Source: Sphaerobacteraceae bacterium
Lineage (GTDB): Bacteria > Chloroflexota > Chloroflexia > Thermomicrobiales > Thermomicrobiaceae
Assembly: GCA_007695115.1 (NCBI GenBank)
Contig: REEK01000132.1
Location: 29,852 to 93,851, forward strand
Length of the DNA stretch: 64,000 bases
Reading direction: 5' to 3'
Part shown: in pieces, positions 7,951 to 17,939 of the stretch
How the letters are laid out: each line of letters opens with the position of its first letter
How positions within the stretch are numbered: position 1 is the first letter of the stretch
Made by a program: the position numbers and the translations under genes
Notes under the pieces: model-generated
What the model saw: the letters and a program-made list of their open reading frames with translations, nothing else
Databases searched by the model: none
Told to the model about the DNA's origin: nothing

Positions 7951-9486
7951 TTAGCTCAACGGAACGTCTTGCCCGGCACTGACCCAGATGCGCTCGTAGG
8001 CCAGCAGACCGGCCAGCGCTGTCAACGAGGCCAGCCAGCCGAACAGAACCAGCTGATCGGTGATCAACGCCAGCAGCACGAAGCCGAGTGGCGCAACCGT
8101 TCCAACCAGCCCGACAACACCGTAGAGCAACGCCGAGTATGGTCCATCAGTGATCAGGTGCACGGTCTTGCGAACATGCGCGTTGACGTGCGGCATCGTG
8201 AACTCAGTTGCAATCAGTGCAACGGAAGTCACGACTCCGGCTGCCAGAATCCAGACGAGAATCCGGAGATCAGACGAAGCCAGATCCATGATCGATCCGG
8301 TAATGATCAGCGCCGCAGCGCCAGCCGTAACCGCCTGTGCAACCAGATGTGGCAGCACCGTCGGGCTCTGCCAGTAATTACGTCCCTTGGCCTGCCCGAA
8401 GAGGAATGCCGTGTATCCCGCGGCCGCGATCGCTGCGAAGATCGACACGATCATCAGAACATCCTGGAGGCCACCTAGTCCGAAGATCGCCGCTGCCAGC
8501 CAGAGAAATGCGACCGCCCCGAAAGCAGTCAGAATCCAGCCACCGATCACCAGCCATGAGCCGGGATTCGGGGTCACCAGCAGATACCAGAACCGTTCCG
8601 GGCGCTTGAGATCGGTGATCAGGAGCAGCGTTGTGATCACGATGAAGATCATGCCGATCATCGGTGCCGCGTAGTTGAAGGTATCGCTGGCCGGAGACCA
8701 GCCCATCAGCAACAGAATTGCCGCGATGAGCACCGCTCCCGCGCCAATCGACTTGGTCCACAGGTAGCTGGCTACTTTCCAGCCCCACGGTTTCTCGTGG
8801 TGAACGTCGTAGACAGTCTCGGCGTTAGTCGGTCCAGTGAACTGCTCATCGGCGGTGACCGCTTGCTGGGGACGTCCATCTTCACGGACTTCGCCCCACA
8901 GGTAAGCCTGTCGCCTGGTCAGCGCTTCCGGCGTCAGGCTCGCCTCGTCAGCCCCGATATAGAAGACCTTCGGCTTGGTGCCTTCCTCGGGTTTCCGGAC
9001 GCTGATCTGTTCACGGGAGATGATGTGATTGATCTCGCTAAACGGATCATCGATATCTCCAGCGATAATCGCCTTCTCCGGGCAGACCACCACACAGGCG
9101 GGCAGCAGGCCCTGATCGACACGATGCGCGCAGAAATTGCACTTGGCAGCAGTGTTCTGATGCGGATCGATGTAGAGCGCATCGTATGGACACGCCTGCA
9201 TGCACGACTTGCACCCGATGCAGAGATCGGGGTCGAAATCAACGATTCCGTCGTCGCGCTTGAACAGTGCATTGGTCGGGCAGATGTTTACACAGGGTGC
9301 ATCTTCACAGTGGTTACACCGAAGCACGGAGAAGAACCGTCGCGAGTTCGGAAACTCGCCCTTCTCGATGTATTTGACCCATGTCCGGAAGACGCCGAGC
9401 GGCACTTCGTTCTCGGATTTGCACGCGGTCGTGCAGGCGTGACATCCGATGCACTTGCGATGATCGATCGCAAATCCGTATCTCAT
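7951..9486 (-). CDS. Four-cluster ferredoxin fused to NrfD-type membrane subunit
   Basis: The N-terminal 200 residues contain sixteen cysteines in four groups (12/15/18/22, 57/60/65/69, 89/92/95/99 and 116/119/131/135), as in NrfC/PsrB electron-transfer subunits with four [4Fe-4S] clusters. From about residue 245 there are some eight hydrophobic helices typical of NrfD/PsrC, which exchange electrons with the quinone pool. In most systems these are two proteins; here they form one chain of 511 residues. It is the first gene of the pair with the molybdoenzyme and would carry electrons between quinone and that subunit. An AGGAAA lies upstream of the ATG. Confidence 0.88.
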   Translation of the reverse strand: MRYGFAIDHRKCIGCHACTTACKSENEVPLGVFRTWVKYIEKGEFPNSRRFFSVLRCNHCEDAPCVNICPTNALFKRDDGIVDFDPDLCIGCKSCMQACPYDALYIDPHQNTAAKCNFCAHRVDQGLLPACVVVCPEKAIIAGDIDDPFSEINHIISREQISVRKPEEGTKPKVFYIGADEASLTPEALTRRQAYLWGEVREDGRPQQAVTADEQFTGPTNAETVYDVHHEKPWGWKVASYLWTKSIGAGAVLIAAILLLMGWSPASDTFNYAAPMIGMIFIVITTLLLITDLKRPERFWYLLVTPNPGSWLVIGGWILTAFGAVAFLWLAAAIFGLGGLQDVLMIVSIFAAIAAAGYTAFLFGQAKGRNYWQSPTVLPHLVAQAVTAGAAALIITGSIMDLASSDLRILVWILAAGVVTSVALIATEFTMPHVNAHVRKTVHLITDGPYSALLYGVVGLVGTVAPLGFVLLALITDQLVLFGWLASLTALAGLLAYERIWVSAGQDVPLS

Positions 9487-9635
9487 AAGCGGGATTTCCT
9501 GTCTCGACGGACCGGCTTATGGCCCCCACCACCTATCGCGTGAGTACAGGGAAACTAGCAGAGATAATGTCGCGTGTCCAGCACGAACGTTTTCCGGAAA
9601 TAGAGAACGCCCCCGGAAACGAGTCGAAAACGATG

Positions 9636-9665
9636 AAGCCCGCCCGGAGAGCTCCAGGCGGGCAA
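9636..9665 (-). terminator. Hairpin terminator after the CHRD-containing gene
   Basis: Read on the minus strand, GCCCGCC-TGGAG-CTCTCC-GGGCGGGC followed by TTC forms a G+C-rich stem-loop about 20 bases past the stop codon. Confidence 0.65.
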
Positions 9666-9686
9666 CTGCGATCCGACGCTAAAGAC

Positions 9687-12125
9687 CTAGTGGTCGTGAT
9701 CCAGAGCTATCTGACCACGGACCTCACCAGCCGGAAAAGCTTCTGTGTGGACATTCACGTACGTATTTCCGGCGATCATTGCATCGATCAACGCATTGAT
9801 ACCTTCGCCGGCAAGCGGGCCGACCAGATCACCAGCGGTAATCGTTCCCGAAGCAAGCACACCGCTGAAGGAACCGGGGATGAGTTCTGCCGGCGGTGAG
9901 TCAGGATACAGCCATGCAACGACTGGACCATTCTCACCGACGCCAGCCATGTGGATGTGTGCCATCGTGGTGTTGCTGAGATTTTCGAGCGACACCTCGA
10001 ACGAAACTGAGTTTCCATCCTGACTAACCACGAAGGTGGCACTTCCCGTTGCTGACGTCATAACCGCCGGCACTTCTTCGTCACCGCTCATTACGGTCGA
10101 GAAGGTCTGCACTACTGGGTCTGGGTCCGGGTCGACGTCAGGTGCCGGCATACCGAAACGGACAACTTCAGCAAACGGGGTGATTGAAAGGTGCGCGACG
10201 TACAGCTCGCTCGCGGCACCTACCGCAAGGCCGGTCCCGACGTAGACACCCGGGATGCCGAGGTCGGAGTGAGTTCCATCATCCTCGATTCGAACGATTC
10301 GACTTGCTGCGGACGAGAAGTCGCCCACTTCGATGGCCTCGAAGTCCAGAGCCAGGAATCCACCGGCGACGATCTCCAGAATGTGCAAACGTCCATCGCT
10401 ATCAAAGTCGATTGCGCTGAGCATGGTGAAACCCTCTGAGTAGATCTCGACGTCACCATCTGGCGTCACCTGGAAGACGCGTGCTTCGCCAACCGGGAAC
10501 GGGAATCCTGTCAGTTCACTAACGTAGTAGTTGCCATCCGGGCCAACGACCACATCAGTCGGAACTGAGTCCATCGGGATCATTGCGCCCTCGGGAAGCC
10601 CGATGAACGGTGGTGCCAGTGCTTCGCGCGCTTCGAACACGGCGATGGTCTCGATCGAACCATCATCCGGATCAACTCGCAGGAGGCTGTTTCCGCCAGC
10701 ATCAACCACGATCAGGGATTCGCCGTCAAAGTCGATCGCGTACGGGTTTGTGTCAAGCATTTCGCCGTCCGGGTTTTCAGTGGCTTCGTACTCACCCAGA
10801 TCAGCGATGATCGTCGGTGTTCCATCTTCCTCGATACGGACAACGGTTGCGAAGTACTCTCCAAAGTCTTCGAAGAGGTCTCGATCTTCCGGCGGGCCAC
10901 CAAAGCCCATCACGACATACATGGTGCCTTCGTCGTCAAATGCAACATCGTGCGCCCCGCTGCCATCCTCGCCAAAAAACAGCGAAGGAAGATTGTCAAC
11001 GACCCGGCTTGCGCCTTCGTCATCGATCAGAGTAATGCCCCCGGAGAGACCGGCGCAGATTTCGAACTCTTCGATCTCGCCATCGTACTCTTCTTCGATG
11101 GTCACGCAGATATCGCCGCCATCACCGGACTCGGCGACAAAGAGGCCGTGCTGGGTGTAGGTCACGTGACGCGGCTGGACGAGCCCCTCAGCGAGGAGCG
11201 TCACCGGTACCAGCGGACCTACATGCGTTTCCAGCCATCGATAGTAGTGCTGGCCAACGTTACCGGCTTCGACCATCCAGCCCACCGGGTTACCCGGGGT
11301 GTAGGTCAGGCAGCGTCGCTCGAAGCACTGCACCAGAACGTCGTTGTCGACACCGGCAACCTTGACATTCGTCCAATAGGCTTCCGTTACTGGATACCCA
11401 ACTGCGTAGAACGGATCCTGGAAAAGTTTGCCTTCGGAATAGTCTCCGTCCCAGATCAGTCCTGAAGAGTTCATGAACTCCCAGAACGGTGACGCGACTG
11501 TGTGATCGATCCAGTCAATCTGGACGTTGTACTCAGCCGTGACATCGTAGTTTGCGAGTTCGTTGTCGGTGGTAATCGTGCCGTCGACCGCGAGCCAGTC
11601 AACGATGTAAGCGCCCTCAGCGCGCGCTTCAGCGTCCATCAGGCCAGCCATCGTGGCGTAGGTTGGACCATTCCCCGGTCCCGGATCGCCAGCCACGTTC
11701 TCCGTCGAGGCGCCTTCGCTATGCGGCGCGAATGCATTGTCCCCAACCTGTACCTGACCCCGGAGCATGTCCAGGGCGAGGAGGCCCTGCGTCACCGTCC
11801 AGATACTGGTGTCATCGCTGTCTGGATCATTGAGTTCCATTCGAGACTTGTCGAAGTACTGAACGAGTCGTTCACCACCTGGGGAGTCCAGATAGGGCTC
11901 CATCATCCCTTCGGTATAGGGGGACGGTCCCCAGATCCAGGTTCGAGCCACTGCAAGGGTGCTTACCGGCAAATCCGTGCGTGCCCACCGATTCTCGAAG
12001 CGAGAATCAGCGAACTCGTGCTGGACTTCTTCATCTTCATGATACGCCCCGACCGAGGCAAAACTCACAATCGCAAACAGTAGAGCCATCATCACTGATA
12101 CAGACCGTTGAGTACGTATACTCAT
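9687..12125 (-). CDS. Secreted ScyD/ScyE-like propeller protein with C-terminal CHRD domain
   Basis: The start at 12125 follows AAAGGAAAC and gives a signal peptide of about 30 residues ending near GAYHEDEE. Residues 32-303 form an N-terminal module with VQYFDKSR and VLVQCFERRCLTYTP motifs. Residues of about 307-660 are a ScyD/ScyE-like (gluconolactonase-like) beta-propeller (LVQPRHVTY, DVVVGPDGNYYV, repeated RIEEDG). Residues 674-812 are a CHRD domain (MSGDEEVPAV, MAHIHMAG, FPAGEVRGQI). The propeller probably binds ions or small molecules outside the cell; CHRD domains occur in secreted adhesion-like proteins. It is a tandem paralogue of the gene at 12573, which lacks CHRD. The substrate is unknown. 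Confidence 0.85.
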   Translation of the reverse strand: MSIRTQRSVSVMMALLFAIVSFASVGAYHEDEEVQHEFADSRFENRWARTDLPVSTLAVARTWIWGPSPYTEGMMEPYLDSPGGERLVQYFDKSRMELNDPDSDDTSIWTVTQGLLALDMLRGQVQVGDNAFAPHSEGASTENVAGDPGPGNGPTYATMAGLMDAEARAEGAYIVDWLAVDGTITTDNELANYDVTAEYNVQIDWIDHTVASPFWEFMNSSGLIWDGDYSEGKLFQDPFYAVGYPVTEAYWTNVKVAGVDNDVLVQCFERRCLTYTPGNPVGWMVEAGNVGQHYYRWLETHVGPLVPVTLLAEGLVQPRHVTYTQHGLFVAESGDGGDICVTIEEEYDGEIEEFEICAGLSGGITLIDDEGASRVVDNLPSLFFGEDGSGAHDVAFDDEGTMYVVMGFGGPPEDRDLFEDFGEYFATVVRIEEDGTPTIIADLGEYEATENPDGEMLDTNPYAIDFDGESLIVVDAGGNSLLRVDPDDGSIETIAVFEAREALAPPFIGLPEGAMIPMDSVPTDVVVGPDGNYYVSELTGFPFPVGEARVFQVTPDGDVEIYSEGFTMLSAIDFDSDGRLHILEIVAGGFLALDFEAIEVGDFSSAASRIVRIEDDGTHSDLGIPGVYVGTGLAVGAASELYVAHLSITPFAEVVRFGMPAPDVDPDPDPVVQTFSTVMSGDEEVPAVMTSATGSATFVVSQDGNSVSFEVSLENLSNTTMAHIHMAGVGENGPVVAWLYPDSPPAELIPGSFSGVLASGTITAGDLVGPLAGEGINALIDAMIAGNTYVNVHTEAFPAGEVRGQIALDHDH

Positions 12126-12501
12126 CGTTGTTTCCTTTCTGATAGCGGAAACGAAATCTGTGTTCCCCGATACTCGGGCGAGGACGTCCGGCACCCTGTC
12201 TCCGGAGCAGTTGACCCGGTGTCTCCTGAACCCTGCTTCTTAACACGATCCAGTATCCAGACAGACCCACGTGTCGCAGCACCAGTCCACGTGCGTGTAA
12301 CCCCGGAATTACCCATGTATGGCTGAGAACTGCTAACTGTTGAAATGCCATACAGGCGAACGAGTTACGCGATCAATCACGACCGGGGAGACCCCCGGCG
12401 ATTGACGGTGGAATTGAGAAGAATCTCGATAACGCCATCGCAGGCAATCAATACGAATGATGTACCCGCTTGATTCAGCGCTCGAATCGTCTAACCACAG
12501 A
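12126..12501 (-). other. Upstream region of the CHRD protein gene
   Basis: No protein-like frame is supported on either strand. The region must hold the promoter of the gene starting at 12125, unless the transcript of the upstream paralogue reads through the terminator at 12502-12533. Confidence 0.4.
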
Positions 12502-12533
12502 GAACGCCCCCGGATTGCTCCGGAGGCGCCCCT
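12502..12533 (-). terminator. Hairpin terminator after the second propeller gene
   Basis: On the minus strand GCGCCTCCGGA-GCAA-TCCGGGGGCGT forms a near-perfect stem of 11 pairs with a four-base loop, about 40 bases after the stop codon. Confidence 0.65.
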
Positions 12534-12572
12534 TCCTGTTCCAGGTGCGCTTATCGCGAACCTGACAGTTGC

Positions 12573-14549
12573 CTAGTAGAACTGGACAACCTGAGCCATC
12601 GGAGTGATCGAGAGGTGCACGAGATACATCTCATCGACCTGGCCGAGTGCCAGCCCGGTCCCGAAGATCAGGCCAGGAACTTCGAGGATCGTGCGAGAGC
12701 CATCGGCCTCTATCCGGACTACCTGTCCGGCTGCGGTCGACAGATCCCCCTCCTCAACGGCCTCGAAATCGATACCCAGCAGACCGCCGGCAACCATCTC
12801 GAGGACCACGAGTCGGCCCTGGCTGTCAAAGGCGATAGCGCCGATATTGGTGAATCCATCCTCGTAGACGGAGATTTCACCGTCTGGTGTCACCTGGTAG
12901 ACATTTGCCCCACCAACCGGGAACGGGAACCCAGTCAGCTCACCCACGTAGTAGTTGCCATCAGGACCAACCACGACATCAGTCGGAACAGAGTCCATTG
13001 GGATCGTTGCGCCATCGGGCAAGCCGATGAACGGAGGCGCCAGCGCCTCACCCTGTGGGAACACAGCGATGAGCTCAATCGAACCATCGTCCGGGTCCAC
13101 CCGCAGGAGAGTGTTTCCACCAGCATCGATAACCACGAGCGACTCACCATCGAAGTCGATCGCGTACGGGTTCGTATCGAGATCTTCGCCATCCGGGTTT
13201 TCAGTCGCTTCGTACTCACCCAGGTCAGCGATGATCGTCGGTGTCCCGTCTTCCTCGATGCGGACCACGGTGGCGAAGTACTCACCGAAGTCTTCGAACA
13301 GATCGCGTGCTTCCGGCGGGCCACCAAAGCCCATCACGACGTACATGTTGCCTTCATCATCGAACGCAACGTCGTGGGCGCCGACTCCGTCTTCACCAAG
13401 CCAGAGCGACGGAAGACCGTCGACGACTCGGGTTGCCCCTTCATCGTCGATCAGGGTAATGCCACCGGACAGGCCGGCGCAGACTTCGAACTCCACGATT
13501 TCGTCGTCGTATTCGTCTTCAATCATCACGCAGACATCGCCACCGTCACCGGCCTCAGCGACATACACGCCGTCACCGGTATACAGCGCATGACGCGGCT
13601 GAACCAGTCCTTCGGCGAGCAGCTCGACCGGAACGACCGATCCTACGTGAGTCTCGAGCCATCGGTAGTAGTGCTGACCGACGTTGCCGGCTTCAACCAT
13701 CCAGCCCTCGGGGTTGCCCGGGGTGTAGGTGAGACAACGTCGTTCGAAGCACTGCACCAGAACGTCGTTGTCGACACCGGCAACCTTGACGTTGGTCCAG
13801 TAGGCTTCGGTCACTGGATAGCCAACTGCGTAGAACGGATCCTGGAAGAGCTTGTCTTCCGAATAGTCACCGTCCCAGACCATTCCTTCAGAGTTCATGA
13901 ACTCCCAGAATGGCGAGGCAACGGTGTGATCGATCCAGTCCACCTGCACGTTGTAATAGGCAGTTACATCGTAGTTTGCCAGCTCGTTATCGGTGGTAAT
14001 AGTGCCATCGGCCGCGAGCCAGTCGACGATGTAGGCGCCCTCAGCGCGCGCATCAGCACCCATCAGTCCGGCCATTGTGGCGTAGGTCGGGCCGTTATTC
14101 GGACCCGGATCACCAGCCACGTTCTTCATCGACGCGCCTTCGCTATGGTTCACAAAGGACGCATCGCCGACCTGGACCTGACCAAGGAGCATATCGAGCG
14201 CCAGCAGACCCTGGGTGACAGTCCAGATGCTGGTATCGTCGCTCTCCGGGTTGTTCAGCTCCATTCGGGACTTGTCGAAGTACTGAACCAGTCGCTCACC
14301 ACCTGGAGACTGCAGATACGGCTCCATTCGACCCTCGGTAAAGGGGGATGGTCCCCAGATCCAGGTGCGAACGGTGGCGCCCTGCTTCACTGGATAGTCG
14401 GTACGTGCCCACCGGTTCTCGAAGCGAGAGTCAGCGAACTCGTGCTGGACTTCTTCGTCCTCGTGATACGCCCCGACCGAGGCAAAACTCATGATCGCAA
14501 ACAGCAGCGCCATCATCACTGATACTGATCTTTGAGCACGTCTGCTCAT
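12573..14549 (-). CDS. Secreted ScyD/ScyE-like propeller protein, tandem paralogue without CHRD
   Basis: The 658-residue product starts at 14549 after GAAGGGAAT and has nearly the same signal peptide as its neighbour (SVSVMMALLFAIMSF). The N-terminal module and propeller align with the 9687 gene almost residue for residue, with differences mainly in loops (VRTWIWGPSPFTEG, LVGVLEM-type segments). It stops at VVQFY, exactly where the neighbour continues into a Pro/Asp linker and CHRD. A recent tandem duplication followed by gain or loss of the CHRD domain explains this. Its gene is upstream in the same direction, separated by a terminator, so expression may be independent. Confidence 0.85.
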   Translation of the reverse strand: MSRRAQRSVSVMMALLFAIMSFASVGAYHEDEEVQHEFADSRFENRWARTDYPVKQGATVRTWIWGPSPFTEGRMEPYLQSPGGERLVQYFDKSRMELNNPESDDTSIWTVTQGLLALDMLLGQVQVGDASFVNHSEGASMKNVAGDPGPNNGPTYATMAGLMGADARAEGAYIVDWLAADGTITTDNELANYDVTAYYNVQVDWIDHTVASPFWEFMNSEGMVWDGDYSEDKLFQDPFYAVGYPVTEAYWTNVKVAGVDNDVLVQCFERRCLTYTPGNPEGWMVEAGNVGQHYYRWLETHVGSVVPVELLAEGLVQPRHALYTGDGVYVAEAGDGGDVCVMIEDEYDDEIVEFEVCAGLSGGITLIDDEGATRVVDGLPSLWLGEDGVGAHDVAFDDEGNMYVVMGFGGPPEARDLFEDFGEYFATVVRIEEDGTPTIIADLGEYEATENPDGEDLDTNPYAIDFDGESLVVIDAGGNTLLRVDPDDGSIELIAVFPQGEALAPPFIGLPDGATIPMDSVPTDVVVGPDGNYYVGELTGFPFPVGGANVYQVTPDGEISVYEDGFTNIGAIAFDSQGRLVVLEMVAGGLLGIDFEAVEEGDLSTAAGQVVRIEADGSRTILEVPGLIFGTGLALGQVDEMYLVHLSITPMAQVVQFY

Positions 14550-14778
14550 CGTTATTCCCTTCAACGGAGAAAAAGAGGCCTGAGTACCCGGATCGTCCGG
14601 AACAGGCTTACGGCATCCTGATGCCGGATCAGCCACCTGATTTCTGCCGAATCCTCCTTTTTCACGACATGTCGCCACCCAACCAGATACAGGCGCTGCA
14701 GTGAGTCTGCCCTGTGATCAGGGCGCCAAAATGCTGCGGCGTTCTGCTGACGTATGGAAGGCGCGTCCGAAGAAAGAG

Positions 14779-15972
14779 TTACGGAGAGGTGGAGGATTCG
14801 GCAGACTGAAACCGGTAGACGGTGGAGTTGAGGAGAATCCAGATGTTCCCATCCCGCGCAATCACATTTTGATAGCGAGGCGGGCCGGCGATCGCCTGGC
14901 TGGATTCGAGCAGTCGCGGCTGGCCAGGCTCGGAAATGTCGAGCTTGTGCACCGCAAACCGGACCTGGTTGCCCTGAGACAGCCGTGCGCTCAACGCAAC
15001 TGCCACGTCGCCATCCAGCGAGACGCTGACGACCCGGCCATCGAGGGTCATCGAGCTGATCTCATCGATCATGTCCTGTTCCGGTGCTTCTATCAGGAGA
15101 ACGCCATCGTCTCCGTTGGCAAACGCGATGATCTCTCCGTTCCGCTCGACATCGAGAATTGCCCGTCCGGGGAGGTTTCTGGTGAACCCCTCATTACCCA
15201 GAAGGAACTGATCAGGCGTGGGAACGAACTCCGGCTGCTCCCAGCCCGCCCGATCGTAGGAATCGATCAACTGGGGGCTGTCTGCCGTGTGCATGTCGTA
15301 AGTGAAGACCCCGGCCGAGTGCTCCACCAGAAGCGTCGAGCCCACCGCACTGAGTGTCGGGGGCATCTCAACGGGTACCTTGAAGGAACCGATCTGTTCC
15401 GGTTGATTGCCCTGCTGGATATCGTAGATGATCAGATCATCGTCGAATCCACTGGCCACCATCCAGCCGTCTTCCGAGGCGGCAAGGCTCCGGATCGGCA
15501 TCTCGGCATTGAGCAGATTCGCCTCGAACGGTCGATTCGGATTGCTCAGGTCCACAACCCAGAGGGCTGGCCGTTCGATCCCTTCCCGGGTCATCCCGAC
15601 ATAGACGTGCCCGTTGGCGTAGGTCAATGCTTCCGGGGGTCGCTGGATCGACATCGAGGTGTGGATCCACCCTGCCTGTTCGATATCTTCATCGGGATCG
15701 ACCGAGATAATGCGTAAATCGGCCGTTTCTATCCGCTCATTGTCAGCCTTCGACAGCAGGAGCAGATACGGGCTGCCATCGACCTCGACATAGGTCGAGG
15801 CTGACATCGGGGCAGAGAGCCGCAACTCATCGCTTCGGTCAGGGATTTGATAGATACGAGGTTGTTCGTCTGACTCACGCCCACGGGCCGCGTTGAACAC
15901 CAGGACAATCACGATCCCGATCAGAAACAGATTGATCAGGGCATTCCGCCCCTTGAGCATCGAATCGTGCAT
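14779..15972 (-). CDS. Membrane-anchored beta-propeller protein (LVIVD-like repeats)
   Basis: The 397-residue protein begins at ATG 15972 (AGGA five bases upstream). It has one hydrophobic segment at residues 12-28 (LINLFLIGIVIVLVF) without a lipobox or clear cleavage site, so an N-terminal anchor with an outside domain is likely. The rest has repeated strands of the type LWVVDLSNPNRP, LIIYDIQQGNQP and VHKLDISEPGQP spaced by about 45-60 residues, as in LVIVD-repeat propellers. No catalytic residues are recognisable. It lies between the ScyD-like pair and the lipoprotein triplet, all on the same strand, which suggests a surface-protein block. Function unknown. Confidence 0.7.
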   Translation of the reverse strand: MHDSMLKGRNALINLFLIGIVIVLVFNAARGRESDEQPRIYQIPDRSDELRLSAPMSASTYVEVDGSPYLLLLSKADNERIETADLRIISVDPDEDIEQAGWIHTSMSIQRPPEALTYANGHVYVGMTREGIERPALWVVDLSNPNRPFEANLLNAEMPIRSLAASEDGWMVASGFDDDLIIYDIQQGNQPEQIGSFKVPVEMPPTLSAVGSTLLVEHSAGVFTYDMHTADSPQLIDSYDRAGWEQPEFVPTPDQFLLGNEGFTRNLPGRAILDVERNGEIIAFANGDDGVLLIEAPEQDMIDEISSMTLDGRVVSVSLDGDVAVALSARLSQGNQVRFAVHKLDISEPGQPRLLESSQAIAGPPRYQNVIARDGNIWILLNSTVYRFQSAESSTSP

Positions 15973-16092
15973 GAGTTCCTCGCGACGCCGGAGTAAAACG
16001 GACTGGTATATCTGAGCATATCAGGAACCGGTGCCAGCACCTATGTAAAGCTCACCAGTTCCTGACATGCAGTCCTGTCGCGAGTGATTGCC

Positions 16093-17862
16093 CTATTCCT
16101 CCAGGGGCACGGGAAACTCCATTTCGGATTCGGCAACCCAGATCTCCACGATCACGCGCCGGGGATCATCAGTTACAAGATCGTCGATATCGGTTTCATA
16201 ATCGACGCGGGAGTCCGTCGGAGCAAAGTTCTCGTCGAAACCCGATCCAGTGCCGCTCGGTTCGATCATCGTCCCATCGTCATCCTCGATTGCGATCGAC
16301 CCGACATATCGGCGACCGGCCGGCTGGATCTCGATAGTCCGCTCGCCAACACTGAGAACCCGGAACTCACCAAGTGAAGTCCTGACGAACTCATGATCGA
16401 TCGTCGCCTCGTTATCTTCATCCGCCAGCCAGGTAACTGGTTCGATCCGGATCTCCATAATCTGACTGTCAGTCGTACCGTCATCCCGCTGACCGGTTGC
16501 GGTTACCCCATCTGGTCCGGGCTCGATCATTGCTGGCGTCTCAACCCCGTCGTCCCAGACCACCACGACCGACCCCGCTGGCCTGAGTTGAAGGTCGCCA
16601 ATATCGATGCGCACTTCGACATCGATGACGTCACCGTCTTGCTCGGTCTCGATCGACTCGATTTCGAGCAGGTCGGCAAGATCAGGAATCGCAGGGAGAT
16701 CCTGGTCGTCCGGAGCCTCCGGCGCGTCAGCTCCGGTCGGTGGATCACCCAGCTCGGGCGCCTCACCGATCAGAATCGGTTCGGTGGTCTCATTGGGAAT
16801 CACATACCGGAAGTTATGAGAGACGTATTCGGCTCTGGCAAGTTCGGCATCTTCCTCATCCAGCGGGCCGACAGCAACATCCTCGATGACCAGCTCTATA
16901 CGTTCCGCACCTTCTGGTACTCCGACCAGCAACAAGGTTGCGCTGTGTGACTTTTCTGGAAGGAACTCCAGTTCATCGCCACGTTCGGCAAATGCCTCGA
17001 GATCATCGTCCGTCCAGCCCGGCAGGGTCAGGATGCTGTCGCTCAATTTTGCGTTTGTCCGGAGCACTTCGACCGGACCCGAATCGTCTCCGGTTGACCA
17101 CTGCATTGCGCCCAGATCAATCTCGGTGTCGGTTCGGAGATGGCTACTACTCCAGTCCCCACCGGCAAGCGTTGGAACTGGCATTTCGTGGAAATTCATG
17201 AAGATCTTCATGCCCTCAGCATCAACCCCGGTGGCCATAGGGCCGATGGAAAGCAACGGCATTCCGATATCGTCTGGCTCAATGCTTGAGTCCCATTCCA
17301 GGCGTTCATCATGTCCCATGCCGATCGAGCCACCCTCATCGGGACGCTCGGCATGATTCGCCGCAGCTATTAGCTGGCGATCGCCTGGATCGAACCGCCA
17401 CTGCCCGTCTTCCTCAATCAGTACCGAGCGCACGCCCGGATAACCTGTCCAACTGACCAGTACATAGCCGTCGTATGACTCGGCTGTGAACTCATGATCA
17501 GGGTCTTCGACCATTGCGACAGTAGGAAAACTCGTTGCCAATCTTTCTACCCAGTGTTCAGCGAACTCGATCACCTGGAATCGCTCCGGCAACATCGAGT
17601 AGACAAGCTCGTGATCCATCGAATCCGGATCGACGGCAATGTCCCGCATGACGTCAACCGGATCCTGCTCCAGGCTAGCATCGATGGATGGCTCGATAGC
17701 ATCTGAATCGCCTGCTTCGGACGAGGCTGGTTCTGTCGGCTGCTCGGTGGGAGTCGGATCAGTGGCCGCGTCACCATCGTCACTTATCCACTCGTCTTCA
17801 TCACCGCATGCAGCGACAACCAGGACCAGACCGGCAACCAGCGTGAGAAAACTCCACCGCAT
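16093..17862 (-). CDS. Lipoprotein, first of three tandem paralogues (read-order third)
   Basis: A short signal with lipobox VVAAC places this 589-residue protein on the outer face of the membrane. After a Thr/Pro/Glu linker, a domain begins near IDASLEQDPVDV and contains LPERFQVIEF, ESYDGYVLVSW and GQWRFDPGDRQLIAA. A second domain starts near EPILIGEAPELG and ends with repeated beta strands (VVVWDDG, VEIWVAE). The same order of motifs occurs in the proteins at 17940 and (first domain only) 19809. No known family could be assigned. The three genes run in one direction with gaps of about 80-120 bases and may form one operon. Confidence 0.7.
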   Translation of the reverse strand: MRWSFLTLVAGLVLVVAACGDEDEWISDDGDAATDPTPTEQPTEPASSEAGDSDAIEPSIDASLEQDPVDVMRDIAVDPDSMDHELVYSMLPERFQVIEFAEHWVERLATSFPTVAMVEDPDHEFTAESYDGYVLVSWTGYPGVRSVLIEEDGQWRFDPGDRQLIAAANHAERPDEGGSIGMGHDERLEWDSSIEPDDIGMPLLSIGPMATGVDAEGMKIFMNFHEMPVPTLAGGDWSSSHLRTDTEIDLGAMQWSTGDDSGPVEVLRTNAKLSDSILTLPGWTDDDLEAFAERGDELEFLPEKSHSATLLLVGVPEGAERIELVIEDVAVGPLDEEDAELARAEYVSHNFRYVIPNETTEPILIGEAPELGDPPTGADAPEAPDDQDLPAIPDLADLLEIESIETEQDGDVIDVEVRIDIGDLQLRPAGSVVVVWDDGVETPAMIEPGPDGVTATGQRDDGTTDSQIMEIRIEPVTWLADEDNEATIDHEFVRTSLGEFRVLSVGERTIEIQPAGRRYVGSIAIEDDDGTMIEPSGTGSGFDENFAPTDSRVDYETDIDDLVTDDPRRVIVEIWVAESEMEFPVPLEE

Positions 17863-17939
17863 ACCAACTCACTTCCCGGTGCGCAGCCGGCTGACCCTGA
17901 AAAAGAGCCTTCAGACAGGCCACGCACCCTCTGACTGCC

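Noticed and set aside
12615..14522. A long open frame on the plus strand opposite the second propeller gene
   Set aside because: It mirrors the codon pattern of the real gene, has no ribosome site or recognisable motif, and the minus-strand protein has a signal peptide and clear domains.
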